Shown here one piece after another: positions 1 to 12,700 of a stretch of 64,000 nt of DNA. Source of the stretch: Rhodosporidiobolus odoratus. Lineage: Eukaryota; Basidiomycota; Microbotryomycetes; Sporidiobolales; Sporidiobolaceae. The notes beneath the pieces are model-generated. The model did not search any database and had not been told where the DNA came from. It saw only the letters and a program-made list of their open reading frames with translations. Positions within the stretch are counted from its first letter, which is position 1. Each line of letters starts with the position of its first letter. The position numbers were made by a program, and so were the translations under genes. The stretch is taken from positions 868,001-932,000 of the forward strand of contig JAOANU010000016.1 of assembly GCA_034387635.1 (NCBI GenBank), in the 5' to 3' direction.

Positions 1-22
1 GAGTAGCGATCGCGTGCGGTAG

Positions 23-766
23 ATCTGGTCCGCCCACAAGCACATCTGCGGTCCGAACCATCAATCGCCGTTTCGCTTCCCGAGCCCTTCGCAGGATGAA
101 GTGGATAGTATGAAGGCCAAGCTGGGCGACAAGTTGAGCTCGCGTAAGAAGGACGAAACCAGGACTTATGCCGACGAGATCGCCCAGAACCTAGAATGCA
201 GTCTCGAAGAAGTATCTGTACGTCTCGTTCGATGTACGGCACGGCGACTTGTGCCTATCCATGCTGATCTTTGCCTTGGCCAGACCACTCTCGACTATCT
301 CACCACGTCTGAAAGTGCGACGCTCCCAGCTGCCGGCACCGCTGCCGTTATTTGCACGATCCGGAACTACTACACGGCCAATTCTCGTTTCGACCTGCCT
401 GACGATGGTATCAGGCCCCCTCTGTCTTACCACTCAAACACGCTTTTGAGCCTTCTCGCCGCTATATTTGCAGACGAGACGGGGTCGCCGGGGGATGCAG
501 CGGGCTACCCTGTAGGTGAGGCCTGGTACGGCAAACTCCTGACGCACGCAGACGCTGCTCTCGCTCTTCTCGACCTCGAGCGCCAATACGACGAGCGTGG
601 AAACCGCGCAAAGTCTGAGGAGATGCTTCGGCTCTACCTCGATAGGCTTGAAGGTGTCCGCAAGTTGGCAGACGAGCTCATGGATGAGAAGAAGGCGAGG
701 AAGTTCAGGCTTGCGCTGGCGTTTGCGACGGGCGAGGAGGGCGAAGACGGAAACATCTTTCTGTAG
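23..766 (+). CDS. MYND zinc-finger protein, C-terminal exon (5' end off window)
   Basis: The window opens just after an intron acceptor (TAG ending at 22). The following exon reads IWSAHKHICGPN, which matches the end of a MYND zinc finger, where a Trp and a final His-x3-Cys close the second zinc site. About 220 residues follow without a break to a stop at 764-766. They are rich in Leu and charged residues, appear helical (a DLERQYDERGNRAKSEEMLR-like stretch) and contain no domain I can name. MYND fingers mediate protein-protein contacts; many fungal proteins of this shape have only the finger plus an uncharacterised helical body. The finger's other cysteines and the start codon lie upstream of the window, so the function beyond MYND is unknown. 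The gene converges on tafazzin, whose stop lies 256 bases away. A GTG-initiated reading from 101 is only a fragment of this exon. Confidence 0.7.
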   Translation: MWSAHKHICGPNHQSPFRFPSPSQDEVDSMKAKLGDKLSSRKKDETRTYADEIAQNLECSLEEVSVRLVRCTARRLVPIHADLCLGQTTLDYLTTSESATLPAAGTAAVICTIRNYYTANSRFDLPDDGIRPPLSYHSNTLLSLLAAIFADETGSPGDAAGYPVGEAWYGKLLTHADAALALLDLERQYDERGNRAKSEEMLRLYLDRLEGVRKLADELMDEKKARKFRLALAFATGEEGEDGNIFL

Positions 767-1022
767 CGCTCAAGTCCAGGCGAAAGGTTAGTTACCTCAA
801 GAGTTGTCTACTCGATTCGATCAAAAATTGTGAGAAGCGCCGAGCAAGGCTTCACGTCGTGAAAAAACCGCTCTTTCCGACTGTGAGCTTGCGTACGTGG
901 TGAGAGACGCAGACAGTGGTGAGTCAGAAGTGAGCATTGGGCAAATGCAGGAGTAACAGTTATATGGTACAAGGGGTCCAACCTATAAATTCTATCTCTC
1001 AGCAGTTGACCAACCGCCCTAC

Positions 1023-2151
1023 TCACCACAGTATCCGACTCGGAGGCTGCTTTTGCACTTCCTCTACCCTCTCTCCCAACTTCATCAACCCCTGCCGCAT
1101 AGCCTCCGCAATCTCGCTTCGCATCCTCCCTATTTCGGCCGGCTCCTCCTGCAAATCCTGCCCGACTGGCCGGTCGTAGGTTGAGGGTCGCCATGGTGTA
1201 GGATACTTGGCTCTGTAGGCGTCGACGAGCGGGTCGACGACGTGATTCAGGGGCTGACCAAAGAGGATGGTGATGTCTTTGCCAAAGTTTGGTAGATATC
1301 TTGGCCATACACGAGGCTCGTCCATGACTTGCTCGAAGCCTGTGGATACTTTACTGAGCTCAATGTTACTCCAGGGAAGAGGCCTAAACGCACCTCGCAG
1401 GAAGATAGGGATGATGAGCGGTGGTCGCTCGCATTCCATCAACATCCGACTGACCCCCCATTTCAGCCGTCGCAGCTCGTGCAGCGTCTCCTGCTTGATT
1501 CGACCTTCTGGGTACATGTGTACCTGTGACGAGAACGGTCAGCGTCGTCCCCAAGCGGTCTAAGGAGAAAGAGCGCACCCATTGCCCTGCATCCAGCTTT
1601 TTCACCGACTCGTCGATCGCCTTCTGATAGATCCCCTTGCCTCGAAAAGTTTCGATGACCTGTCCTTTCTCGAAAAACCACCGATCCCACTTGCCCTGCA
1701 CCGCCAGAAAGAACCAGTCAACTCGCTATCCACCCGGCTCGCCCAAGAAAAAGGCCACAACGTACATTGAACATGACATCGCTCGCGCCGAGGGTCCATC
1801 GCAATGTTCGAGAGTTCAGAAAGTTCTGGAGAGGAAGCACACCCCAGGTGAAAGGTTCGTCAACCCTGTTCATCAAAAGTCCCCAAGATCAGCTTCGCTC
1901 CTCATCCAGGGCCTGCGGCGATGTGCAAAGTGGCCGTACACAGAGATATGGTTTGATACTGTAGCATGGGCGGATCAGCGAGCATGAACAAGCGTTACGA
2001 GGGGCGGGAGAGGCTCCGCACCTGTCAAGACCCCTCGTTCGCTTTGCAGTGCGTCCAGGAATGCAGGCAGGCCCTCGACACGCACAGAGCGTGTACCAGC
2101 CTTGAGGAAGAGCTTGGAGAAGCCTCCGACGACTAGCGGTACTGAGCCCAT
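1023..2151 (-). CDS. TAZ1: Tafazzin, cardiolipin transacylase
   Basis: This is a mitochondrial phospholipid-lysophospholipid acyltransferase that remodels cardiolipin. Five exons can be joined by eye: 2151-2022, 1958-1940, 1865-1766, 1695-1579 and 1523-1023, giving 288 residues in frame, close to the usual fungal length of about 300-380. The joined product contains the HX4D acyltransferase motif SNHISVVDEP, then FTWGVLP, RWTLGASDVMFN, GKGIYQKAIDESVKKLDAGQ and the second block VHMYPEGRIKQ, as in known tafazzins. The first Met I can place is at 2151 (MGSVPLVVGGFSK). The open frame continues upstream to about 2231 (SYGSSVFASGTLLG, similar to the yeast N-terminus), so a further 5' exon is likely but I could not find its ATG. 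The 19-nt second exon is discussed in the findings. Like the next two genes it lies on the minus strand. Confidence 0.88.
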
Positions 2152-2516
2152 CGGACCAAGCAAAGTGCCAGAAGCAAAGACGGATGAGCCGTAAGAGAGA
2201 TTCGTAGCGTCACGCGAGCAGCATTCGCCACTGCAGTCAGGTCAGAGCCTCGCAGGCGTGCAGACGAGAGCGACCACCGAGCGTTGGGCGGAGGAGGAGA
2301 AAAATCCGTCTTCTCTTCTCGTTTCTCTCGTCTGGCGCCCACGTTCTAAGCCATGATGCTGATGGATGTACTAGTACAAAGTGCGCGCTGCAAATGTAGT
2401 GTGAAGTAGGGTATTAAGAACAAAACGTGGAGAACTCGCCATCAGCCCGACGAGAAAGAGAGAACCGCTTCCCGCCTGCCAGTGGCCTCATCCGTCCAAC
2501 TGACTCCCGAGACCGT

Positions 2517-4857
2517 TTAAGCGACTGTGACCTTCGCGACCTGCTCTGTGATTGCCTCGACCTGCGGGATGGTGGGAGAAGGGTATTTGAGGTGAGAGCT
2601 GGGATGCTGTTGGTTCGAAAGGAAGATAGATAAGCATAAAGTCGGTCAAACGAGGCGAGGTCCACAAACGTACGGGAGGGGTGTATTTCTTCTGACGTTC
2701 GATTTGTTCGGGAAGAAGACCGGCGGAGGCAGCAATGAAGCCGAGGAATGCGGGTGAGGGGTTGAGCGGGCGGGTGCAAAATTCGGGGTGAGCTTGAAGA
2801 CCGGCAAAGTAGGTGTGGCCTGCAAGTTCTGTGTCAGCTGCGAAGCACAAAAAAGATAAGGGAACGACGACAACGCACCCTTGAGCTCAGCAACCTGCAT
2901 CCGCTCGCCCTTCTCGTCCCGACCAGTAAACCGCAGGCCCGCCGCCTCAATCCGCTCAACATACGCCGGGTTGACTTCGTAACGGTGACGGTGGCGCTCC
3001 CAGATAGTCTCAGCACCGCCATACAGCTGACGAACTTGCGACCATTCCGTATCCGGTTGGAAGACGGTAGGGCGGAGACCAAGGCGCATAGTACCGCCGA
3101 GGTGGGTCTTGGAGATTTCGGGCATGAAGATGATAACAGGGTCGGGGGTAGTTTCGAGGAGCTCGGCAGAGTGCGCGTCTGAGGAAGAAGAGGTATGAGT
3201 GACTGGCGAACAGACCCAAGGCGTCAGGATGAAAACACCACGCACCCTTCAAGCCCAATACGTTCCTCGCAAATTCGATGACTGCAACCTGGAATCCGAG
3301 GCAGATACCGAGATACGGGATGTTCTTCTCACGCGCCCACTTCGCTGCCGAGACCATACCCTCCGTTCCTCGCAGACCGAAACCACCCGGGACAAGGATA
3401 CCGCTGTAGGACGAGACCAAAGTGAGCAAAGACGGAGAGGGGCAAGACTAGAGGGCGCATTTACTTGGCCGTGCAAACCGCCTGCCACGCCGCATGGAAC
3501 TCCTTTGGTCGCTCGTGCTGCGCTTCCGGCTCGAGATCCGACGCCTCCACCCAAGTGATCCCCAACTTCCGTCCACACTGCATCGAAGCATGCTCAAGCG
3601 ACTTGACCACCGAGGTGTACGAGTCTTGCAGAGCAGTGTACTTGCCGACAAGGACAATCTGAACCTTGTCAAAGAGGCGGTCGTGCCCGATGGTGAGCTC
3701 CTTCCACATGGTCAGGAGCTTGGAGCCCCGGGCGATGCGAGGTTCGGGGAGGGGGACCTTGTCGAGCCGCAGGCGCTTTTGGAGGAAGCGGACGAGACCC
3801 TGGTCTTTGAGGAGGAGAGGGACGTGGTAGAGGGAGGAAACGTCGTGAACGGCGAGGACTTGGTCGTTGGCGACGTGGGTGAACATGGAGATCTTGGAGA
3901 TGACGGAGAGAGGAAGGGGTTCGGGGCAGCGGCAGGCGATGAGGTCGGGGGTAAGACCCAGACCACGAAGGTCGCGAATGGCGGCCTGAGTAGGCTTGGT
4001 CTTGAGTTCGCCGTTGATGGAGGGGACAAGGGAGACGTGGAGGAGGGCAAAGTTCTCAACGCCGACGCGGAACTGGAACTGGCGCATAGCTTCGACGAAA
4101 GGTGCGGATTCGATGTCGCCGACGGTTCCACCGAGCTGTAAACAGAAGACCATGAGCAGAGCATGCGCGACAAGGTAGGGGAATACACACCTCGATGATG
4201 CAAACCTCGGGCGTCTCTCCAGACTCGTCTACCGGGATCTGCGAGACGCGCTCAACCCATTCCTGAATCGCATCCGTAACATGCGGGATGACCTGGACGG
4301 TCTTGCCGAGGTAGTCACCGCGCCTCTGTGGATGCATAGGGTGAGCTTGTTGCAGACGGAATGGCGTAAGACGGGAAAGAACGCACCTCCTTCTCGATAA
4401 CCTCACGGTAGATCTTTCCGGTTGTGATGTTGTTGTCGCGTCCGAGGGTAACGTTGAGGTATCGCTCATAGTTTCCCAGGTCGAGATCCGCCTCACCTCC
4501 ATCGTCGAGCACGAACACCTCGCCTAGACCAAGCAGGAGCAAGTCAGCATCAGGTCCCCCACCTCGAGGAAAGAAAGCGAGGCTGACCGTGTTCCGTCGG
4601 AGACATGGTACCGGCATCAATGTTCATGTAGGGGTCAATCTTTATGGCGGTGACATTGTAGCCGAGCGTCTTGAGCAGCAAACCGGTGGAAGAAGCTAGA
4701 AAGCGAAAGAGGGAGAGAGACGCGAAGGAAGAGCAGAGACAGAACAGGTTCAGCAAAGGGCGCGTTGCTGAGAGGAGATAGCAAGGTAGAAGAGCGCACC
4801 AATGACGCCCTTTCCAATACCAGAGATGACACCACCCGACACGAGAATGTACTTCAT
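2517..4857 (-). CDS. URA7: CTP synthase (glutamine-dependent)
   Basis: Makes CTP from UTP, ATP and glutamine in the cytosol, often as filaments; CTP feeds nucleic acid and CDP-lipid synthesis. Nine exons are recognisable. The first starts [19 protein letters not shown] (nucleotide-binding loop, ATG at 4857-4855). Next come [52 protein letters not shown] and [20 protein letters not shown], which together form the synthetase domain. The glutamine amidotransferase domain follows: [16 protein letters not shown], then [10 protein letters not shown] with the nucleophilic Cys, LGGTMRLG, and AGLQAHPEF with the catalytic His and Glu. The last exon is short ([14 protein letters not shown]) and ends at TAA 2519-2517. 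All catalytic elements are present and the phases I checked agree. The symbol follows the yeast gene; the yeast paralogue URA8 would be an equally valid name. Confidence 0.95.
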
Positions 4858-5173
4858 CTCGAGAGATGAGAATGGGAATGGGGGTGAGGAAGCTGTCGAA
4901 GGCGAGCAAGAGCGTAGAGGGACAGGGCGGGAGCTTAGATTGCTCGTAGGGAGGCTAGGATAGCCGTCTATAGGGTTATAACTTAGCAAGCAGGAGGAGG
5001 GAAGGGGAGAGACCTTGATCGCCAACCTTCCAAGCTCGAGGCTCCGTTCAAGTCGCGTCCGACCATTGCATGCCGCGGAATGGCGCAGAGAACGCGTACA
5101 CTGCAAGGAACTGTCGAGACCACTACAACAAGGTGACATAAAGTACTGCGCGACGAACCCGCCCACCTCTGCT

Positions 5174-8100
5174 CTAAGCCCCGACAACCGCTCCTCGTCT
5201 CGTCGGCCCCTTTTCCGGCCGCTTCTCCCCACCTCCTCCCGCTCCTTCCCTTCCTCTCCCCGCCGAGTCCACCAACTGACCGCTCGTCGTTTGCGGCGGC
5301 TTATTACTCGGCTTGCGGAAGCACAGGAACTGCAAGGCTGTGGCCCGCCGCGAGGCCATCAATGTCCGCTTCAGTCCTTCGAGCTCTTGCTGCAGCTCAT
5401 TGGCTGAGCTGTTGGGTCGCCGGTAGTACGACTGGGAGATGGTCTTGTAGATAGACTGAAGGGTCTGATCGGCGACGGGAGAGACGTGCTGCGAAAGAAT
5501 CTGATGCATGAACTCGATTTCGAGCGTGGCCTGTCAAGGAGGGTAATCGTGAGTAACGCCATCACAGGCAGAATTTTCTGCTCCGCAGTTCTGCCTCAGA
5601 TAACGCTGAGCAGAGACTGAGTGAGCTGAGCAAGCGCGACTCACCTGCAACATCCCTCCCATCCCGAACCTTTCGACCTTACTGAAAGACTCAAGCGCAA
5701 CCTGCGCCAGCTCTTCCACCAAGCTCCCAAGTGTCCGCGAGACGAGTGGTCGTGCAGTAGCCGAGACCTGGGCGTGAACGAGGACGAGCGAGAGAAGGGC
5801 ATCGTAGATGAAGGGGTGGACCTCTGTTCAGACGCAGACGCGGATTAGCGCAGCACGGAAGAGACGGGAAAAAACGGAGGAGACGCACCCGAAGGTTTCT
5901 CCGCCTCGTACCAATCCACCATCCCTCCCAGCACCCCCTTCCGGATAATCTTTGCCACATCGGCACTCTTCCGCTTGACATAGTCATCAAACAGAATCTT
6001 GTCGAGCTGATCGGTGACATCCATGAGCATCTGAATGTCTGCGTGCATGTCTACTTTGTAAGCGGTCTGGAATTGGTGAATCAGGCGGGGAACGACGGTT
6101 TCGCGAAGATGGGTTAGGTTTGAGACGGTGAGGAGGATGCGAATGTCCTGTCGAGGCCCGCAATGTCAGTGTATACCTTGCGGAGCAGAGCGAGGTGCAA
6201 AAAAAGAAGGACGCACCACATTCCTCACATCCACCTCCTTCGGTCGTCCCGTATCCTCTTCGCCCTCCATCCCCAACCCTCTCCTCTTCCCCCCCGCCAT
6301 CGCCCCATTGAAGATACTCTCTGGATCACTGAACGCAACATGTACCAACCCGTCCAAAAACGCATAAAGCGCATCCAAGAACGCACTCTGAATCTTGCGT
6401 TGAAACTCGGAGGGAATGTCGACGTCTTGTCGATTTCGGGCAGCGGCGGCTCCGCTTGATGAGGATGAAGAGGATGAATTGCCGATGAGGGCGTTGGCGC
6501 GTTCTTCGGAGCCTCCGGCCACGCGGTAGGCCGCGATAGCGTTGAAACGCTGGAAGGCGGCGACTTGGCGTAGGAAGGCGGTTATTGCAGGGTCGTCCGG
6601 ATCGGGTCGCCAGGTCTCGAGGCGGTAGAAGACCTTAGCGTCTAATGCGACTCAAGATTAGTAAGCCAGGAAGGATACAAGCGGAGTGGAAAAAGGAAAG
6701 AAAGCGCACCTCGCACCCATCCCGAGCAAATCGCCTCCTCAAACCTCCATCTCGTACTAGCCACCAGCTCCTTCAAGCTCTGCGTCGCCTCTCCCGCCAA
6801 TTCCAGCGCGCCCATCTCACTCACACTCTCGATCAACTCACTCAGCACCTTTCCAAGCCAATGGCAGTTTGTTGTCGAGCTTGCGATGGGCGGGACAAAG
6901 GGCGGCATTGGGGGAGTGGCGTTGAGATCTTCGTCGGGGTTTGAGGAGGGTTGAGAGTTGGGTACTGAGGGAGAGTGGGTAGAGGACGATAGGGTGAAAA
7001 AGGTTGAGAGGGAAGAAACGTAGAGGGTGACGATGTCTTGGGTCATGACTCGGCACTGAGTGGGTGAGCGGCGAGCGGCGGATGTAGAAGATGCATTCTT
7101 CTGCGCAGGGTCGATGACGATCGTGAGTGTCCCTTCAGAAGCTCAACAGCGAGGCAGCTTGTCCTCGGCGGAAAAGCCTGCTCGCGGCGGAAAGAGACCA
7201 CTCACCTTCTGATACTTTCCCTCCATATACCCCTTGGCGACCTTCCAGAATGGCGGTAGCGTCTGCATGATGACCTCGTTGAGGTTTCGAACCAAGTCGA
7301 AGATGAGGCGCCACACTTCCACACCGGCGGCGTTTTCTGTACATCAGCCACCAATCCTTCATCAGCCTCGGTCCTGCAAACGACAGCAGACGCAAGGCGG
7401 AGATCAGCGACTGGAAGGGGATAACGCACCCCTAACCCTCTCCCCTTCCAACCTCTCCAAGCTCTCAACTCCCGCTCTTAGATCCCCCGCCTGTTTCCTA
7501 TCATTCTCTTCAACCTCACCATACTGATCCATGGCGATCCGGATGCGACTCATACTCGCCTCGGCCGAGGTTCGCAGCAGCCGAAGGATATGTCGGTGTT
7601 GAGTGTCGAGGAAGATCCAGACGGGGTCGTCCGAGGGGTCGAGTTCGAGCAGGATCCTACAGGCGGCGAATACCACTCCTTGTCAGCGTCAGCGAGGAGA
7701 AAGGCCAGGCGGAAAGGCGAAGGCGCACTCGATAGTCTTCTCCACCTCATCCAATCCTCTCTTCGTATCCCTCAACCTCTTGCCCAGGGTCGCCCGCAAG
7801 TCACCGATAATCTTCTCGACTTGCCCCCACACCTTGTCATAGATTCGCTTCTGTTGCTGTTGCTGTTGAGGCGTGGTCGGAACGGGTAAGCCTAGGAGTT
7901 GTGCAGGTCGCGAGGCGAGGATGTAGCGTCCTTTCTTGTAGGCGGCGAGGGCGACTTCGTACCGCCCCTGTGGCATGTTCACAGAGGTACAGCAGACGGC
8001 CAAGATCAGTATGACGTGGAAGCGCAGGCATAGACGGGACCAGACTCGTACCTCTTCCACCGCTTCGCCCAGAATCGTCGGCAAGTTGAAGAAGAACTTG

Positions 8101-9491
8101 CTTCTCTCGAATACTCCGAGCGTGCTCTTGAGCCGTTCCGCTTTGGTCCGTGCGTCGAGAATCGGCTGGAAGACAGTTTCGGCTCGGGAGGAAGCGGCTG
8201 TCGTACAGCGATCTAGGGTTAGTGGGCTGAAGGACCCTGGACTAAAGGGCTAACGAGGGAGTTACACTTGAGAGTATCCCGCATCGCTTTGACACCATAG
8301 TCATTACCCGGAGTGAGGGGTCCTCCATCCTTCATCTCCTCGAACACAGCTGCAAGCGGAAGAACGTGGCCAAGTCAGTACAAGTGCATCAGCTGCAGTC
8401 GTGTGCGAGGGTGAGACGCACTCTCTGTCGTAGCCTTGACGCCGACGAAGCGATCCCATTCAGCCTCGACGAGCAACTTCAACGCTCCTGACCGCTTCTC
8501 GAGCGATTCTTTCAGCCGTTCCCGACCTGCGGTTGGAAGAAGGCGTCAAGAGCTGTACGAAGCACCAGAGAAGCAAGACAAAACAGCCGCACCGGTGTTG
8601 AGGTCTTTGAAGGTGGCATTGGGGTGAACGGTCGAGAGGAAGACTTTCGGGTCGAAGGATTTGGAGTGAAGCAGGACGGCAGAGCCTGCAGGAAGACCAT
8701 GGAATATCAGGACATGGCTTAGTAGGAGGCGGAGCGTCCGACGAGGCCATACGAAGGTCGCTCGTCAGATCTGGATGTGTTCTGCTCGAGACAGAAGAAG
8801 AATGTGAGGAGCGCTCGGTTTGACCTGACGAGGAGCACGTACGCGAGCACGCCTGTCCGCAGCAGTCCCAGTGGGTCGGTCTCGTCCCCCTTCATGGCAC
8901 TGCTCGCGGTCGTGACCTTTGCGCCTCCGTCTCCCGGTTTTGGCGAGCCAAACAGGCCAGAGTCGGCGGTGTCGCCTTCTTCCCAGTGTGTCTGCGAGAC
9001 GAGATCAGCTTCCTCGACTACTGTGGCAGAGGATAGGGACATACCGGTGACAAGGATGAGAGGCCATAAAGTTGCAGCACTGCAGAAAGGAGAAAAGTGG
9101 GGGTTGAGTGTCGAGAGGGCGAGAAGGAAAGGGGAGGCTACGCGCTTGCTTCTTCGTCTGCGGCCCAGTCTTCCGGTTTCAGCCCTTTTTCGCTGCTCGG
9201 CGTTGCGGCTTGAGCCTCCCTCCCGCTGCTCTGATAGCTGACCCCGCTGTGACCGCTTCCCTGTCTCCTCATCTCGCCTCTCGGGTCCCGGCCATCCGAC
9301 TGACGCGTGTCTGCGCTGGAGGTTGAGGCTTGCGATGGTCTTCTGTAGTTGTCTGGTTGGGGTTGATTGATTTGTTGATGATGCGAATGAGACGAAGGTT
9401 GAGGTCTTCTCGGGTCGATCTGACTTCGAGGGTCAAAGTCGCGTGGTTCATCATTGAGTGGTCGAGTATAAGTCCTCCCCGAGGGTTGCAT
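5174..9491 (-). CDS. SEC5: Exocyst complex subunit Sec5
   Basis: Subunit of the octameric exocyst, which tethers secretory vesicles to the plasma membrane at growth sites. The proposed start is the ATG at 9491-9489, followed by a low-complexity polar N-terminus (Gln, Ser, Pro, Arg rich). Family landmarks follow in order: a DPLGLLRTGV segment; SKSFDPKVFLSTVHPNATF then GALKLLVEAEWDRFVGVKAT, which is the conserved Sec5 core; a long helical middle; and a C-terminus with SIYKTISQSYYRRP, LEGLKRTLMASRRATALQF and LCFRKPSNKP. The gene is cut by roughly a dozen short introns, and the total length (about 1,100 residues) is in the family range. The final stop is at 5176-5174. The last 40 residues are Gly/Arg/Lys-rich and not conserved. 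It is divergent from LRO1 across only 103 bases. Confidence 0.87.
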
Positions 9492-9594
9492 TCCTTTCCT
9501 GTGTTGGTTGTAGCGGGTTCAAGATGAGAGGTGGAGCGGCTTCTATTCCTAGCTCTAACTCGTCTCTGGCTAGTCTGGACTGCTTCCTGGAAAG
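9492..9594. promoter_or_regulatory. Short shared promoter region between SEC5 and LRO1
   Basis: Only 103 bases separate the SEC5 and LRO1 start codons, which point away from each other. Both 5' leaders and any core promoter must fit here or extend into coding sequence. I see no clear TATA box; the stretch is mildly pyrimidine-rich near the LRO1 start. Confidence 0.5.
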
Positions 9595-12500
9595 ATGAGC
9601 ACAGTCAGGAAACGATCAACTAGACCTACACCATCTCTACCACCCCTCAACACCGACTCGACCCTTCCCTCATCTCCCTCCTCAACAACTCGCCGAACCC
9701 TTCCACTCTTAAAACGAATACCAGGCAACAAGCATGAAGAGCAGGGGGACATAGAGTACGTAGACCTATCCAAATACACTCCCCCAAGTCTGGCTGACCC
9801 CGCTCTTTCTCTCCCGATCAGCGTTACTCTGGACGAAAATACGGGAAGAGTCTCCCTCGACGCTCCTCGAACTCCTTATCACGAGCTAGACCTCAGCGAC
9901 TCTTTCCTCGCCGCATTGCACCATGCCCCCTTTGAACCCAAGAAGGGGTGGAGCAATAAACGCACCAGCTTCTTCGTCTTTGGTGCCATGGTCGGCATTT
10001 TCTTTGGTTCGTTGCTCCTTCTGTCAAGCCCTCTATTTCGAGCTGGCTGACATCTCTCTTTCGCATCCAGGCTGGCTCTTCACCGAAGGCGACCCCCTCT
10101 CCTCCTTCGCCAACCTCGACCTCGAACGCTTTTCCTCCTGGGACGTCCAGTCTCTCCTCGCCGACATGCCCTCTCTGAGCGATCTCACCACGCTCAACGT
10201 CAACATGACCGAATTTCTCGCACCGGGCAAGGAATGGCTCAGCGCTAGGGGTCCGACCAATTTCGAGGTTGGCAGGGATGCAAAGAAGAGGGGATTGGAG
10301 AAGCAGCATGCCGTGGTGCTCGTGCCGGGAATCGTCTCTTCCGTAGGCTACCTCGTTCTCTCTACCCTTCGCACTCTCCCTCGCTAGTGTCCATGCTGAA
10401 CCTGTATCTTCGCAGGGCCTCGAATCCTGGTCCACCGCCCCAGACGCCGTACCCTTCTTCCGCTCCCGTATCTGGTCCGGCACATCCATGCTCCGCGCGG
10501 TTCTCAAGAACAAGGATGCTTGGACACGTGCCATGTCGCTCGACCCGTTCACGGGGCTAGATCCCGATGGCTATAGGGTGAGGGCGGCCCAGGGGCTTGA
10601 TGCGGCGAGCGCTTTTATGCCGGGGTACTGTGCGTGCTTCCGAACTCTCAGTCTACATATGTCATTGAGGCTTACGCCGCTCGCTTGCGGCATGTAGGGA
10701 TCTGGCAGAAAGTTATCGAGAACCTCGCGGTGCTCGGGTATACATATGACGACCTCTCCCTAGCAGCCTACGATTGGCGATTAGCGTGCGTCTTTCCTCC
10801 TGGCTGTCTCGTGTGGCATCACGCTCAGCAGTCTGTCGACCTGCAGGTATTACAACCTCGAAGTCCGCGACCGTTATTTCTCCCGCTTGAAGTCGACGAT
10901 CGAGTTCAACCTTCAGGTGAATGGGAAGAAGACGGTTCTCGTGAGTCACTCGATGGGATCTACGGTCGTACTGGTACGCTTCTCGTCTTCTGTCTGAGCT
11001 GGATGATCCTGCAAAACGATGTTCAAGTGGACTGACCTTCCCAACTCACGCCTCTTCCCGTCCCTGGTGCATACTTGTTGCGAATAGTGGTTCTTCAAGT
11101 GGGTCGAATCCGAACAATTTGGTAAAGGAGGTGCAGACTGGGTCGACCGACACGTCTCGGACTGGGTCAACGTGGCCGGAACGCTTCTCGGTCCGTCCTT
11201 TTCCTTCCTATCCCTCTTCCTCCTTGACCGTCATGCTGAGGGTGCTGTGTTTCGCAGGTGTACCTAAGGCTATGGCAGCTTTGCTGTCGGGCGAGATGCG
11301 GGACACGGTTGAGATCAACCAGGCGGCGGTGTACCTGCTAGAGCGGTTCTTCAGCCGGAGTGAGCGGGCGAAACTGTTCAGGTCTTGGGCAGGAGCGGTA
11401 GGCACCCTTTCCTCCTGACATTCAGTGAGAGGAGGGCTGATGTATATTGGTGTGTTAGGCTTCGATGATGCTCAAGGGCGGCGACAGTGTATGGGGTACT
11501 CAAGAGGGCGCGCCTGATGATATGCACAATTCGACCATGACTGGCGGGACTCTCTAGTATGTCCGCTCTCTCTGCTCTCGATGTGTTCTCGGCTGACCTC
11601 GCGCTCGTGTGGCAGCTACTTCCGACCCGAAGAGCATTCCAACACATCTGACGTCAATGTTGACACGATTCATCCAAACCTCACCCTCAGCGATGCCATG
11701 AGTTTCATCCTCGAAAAAGTTGGTACCCCTTACGCTCAGATGTTGCAGAGTAACTTCTCCTTCGGGATTGAGCGGGATGAAGAACAGCTCATCAAGAACA
11801 ATGAGGATCATACCAAATGGTCGAATCCGCTTGAGGTCCAGTTGCCAAAGGCACCGAATATGACGATCTATTGCTTGTATGGGACGGGGAAGGAGACGGA
11901 ACGAGCATACTGGTATCAGCAGGCAAGTCGACCGCATTCCTCTCGCTGCGCCGGAGCTTACTCACATTCGAGTTGGGCGTTGCAGGGTGGATACGAGCAC
12001 GACGAAGTCCCTACTGTTGACCTGAGCGCCTCCTCCGGTACCTCACCGGAGCATGCCCCCGTCTGCCTCGAACCAAACTGTACCGACGCCATGACCCCTC
12101 GAGCTCCCTTGGACCTTCCTTTACAACGACGAGTATGGATCGATGGTTCGGTTACTATGGCCGAGCACAGTGTACCGAGGGTTAGGAGTGGTGTGGTGTT
12201 TAATGATGGGGATGGGACGGTGAGTTTGTTGAGTTTGGGGAGTATGTGCGCTGAGGGGTGGAAGGTGCGCTCGACATTTTTCTCTCTTCTTTCTGCTCGA
12301 CAAGCTAACATGCGTACTCTTGGCAGAGACCAATTTACAACCCTGGTGGTAGCAAGGTCGTCACCCATGAAATTCTGCATGCACCGTTGGCTTTCGACCC
12401 GCGAGGAGGACCGACGACGGCTGATCATGTCAGTCTCCCTTTCGCCTTGTTCTCTGCACATGACTGACCTCCTAGCTTACACAGGTTGACATCCTCGGCT

Positions 12501-12700
12501 CGTTTGTCTGTTTTCATTGACTCGCTCAAAGCCATCCACTGACTTTTCCGTTGAGCAGGAGTGAACTGAACGACGCCATCCTCGAGATTGCCGCTGGTCA
12601 AGGACGAAACGTCAAGGATCAGTACCATTCTCGCATTCAGGAGATTGTCAAGAAGATTCGGTGGGAGGAGGAGGAGGAGGGCGACGGCGCTGCAGCCTGA
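9595..12700 (+). CDS. LRO1: Phospholipid:diacylglycerol acyltransferase (PDAT)
   Basis: Transfers an acyl chain from a phospholipid to diacylglycerol, making triacylglycerol without acyl-CoA, at the ER and lipid droplets. From ATG 9595 there is a basic, cytosolic N-terminus, one membrane segment (RTSFFVFGAMVGIFFG) and then a lumenal LCAT-type alpha/beta-hydrolase domain. Visible landmarks are VVLVPGIVSSGLESW (the lid and oxyanion region), DAWTRAMSLDPFTGLDPDG, LAAYDWRLAYYNLEVRD, and VLVSHSMGSTV with the nucleophilic Ser in an SHSMG elbow. Later come WVNVAGTLLGVPKAM, FNDGDGTVSLLSLG with the catalytic Asp, and a late His in VVTHEILHAP. About a dozen exons are joined by short introns, each junction restoring a conserved family sequence. 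The C-terminus is acidic (Glu run) with a stop at 12698-12700. In oleaginous red yeasts this enzyme is relevant to lipid storage (family knowledge). Confidence 0.95.
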
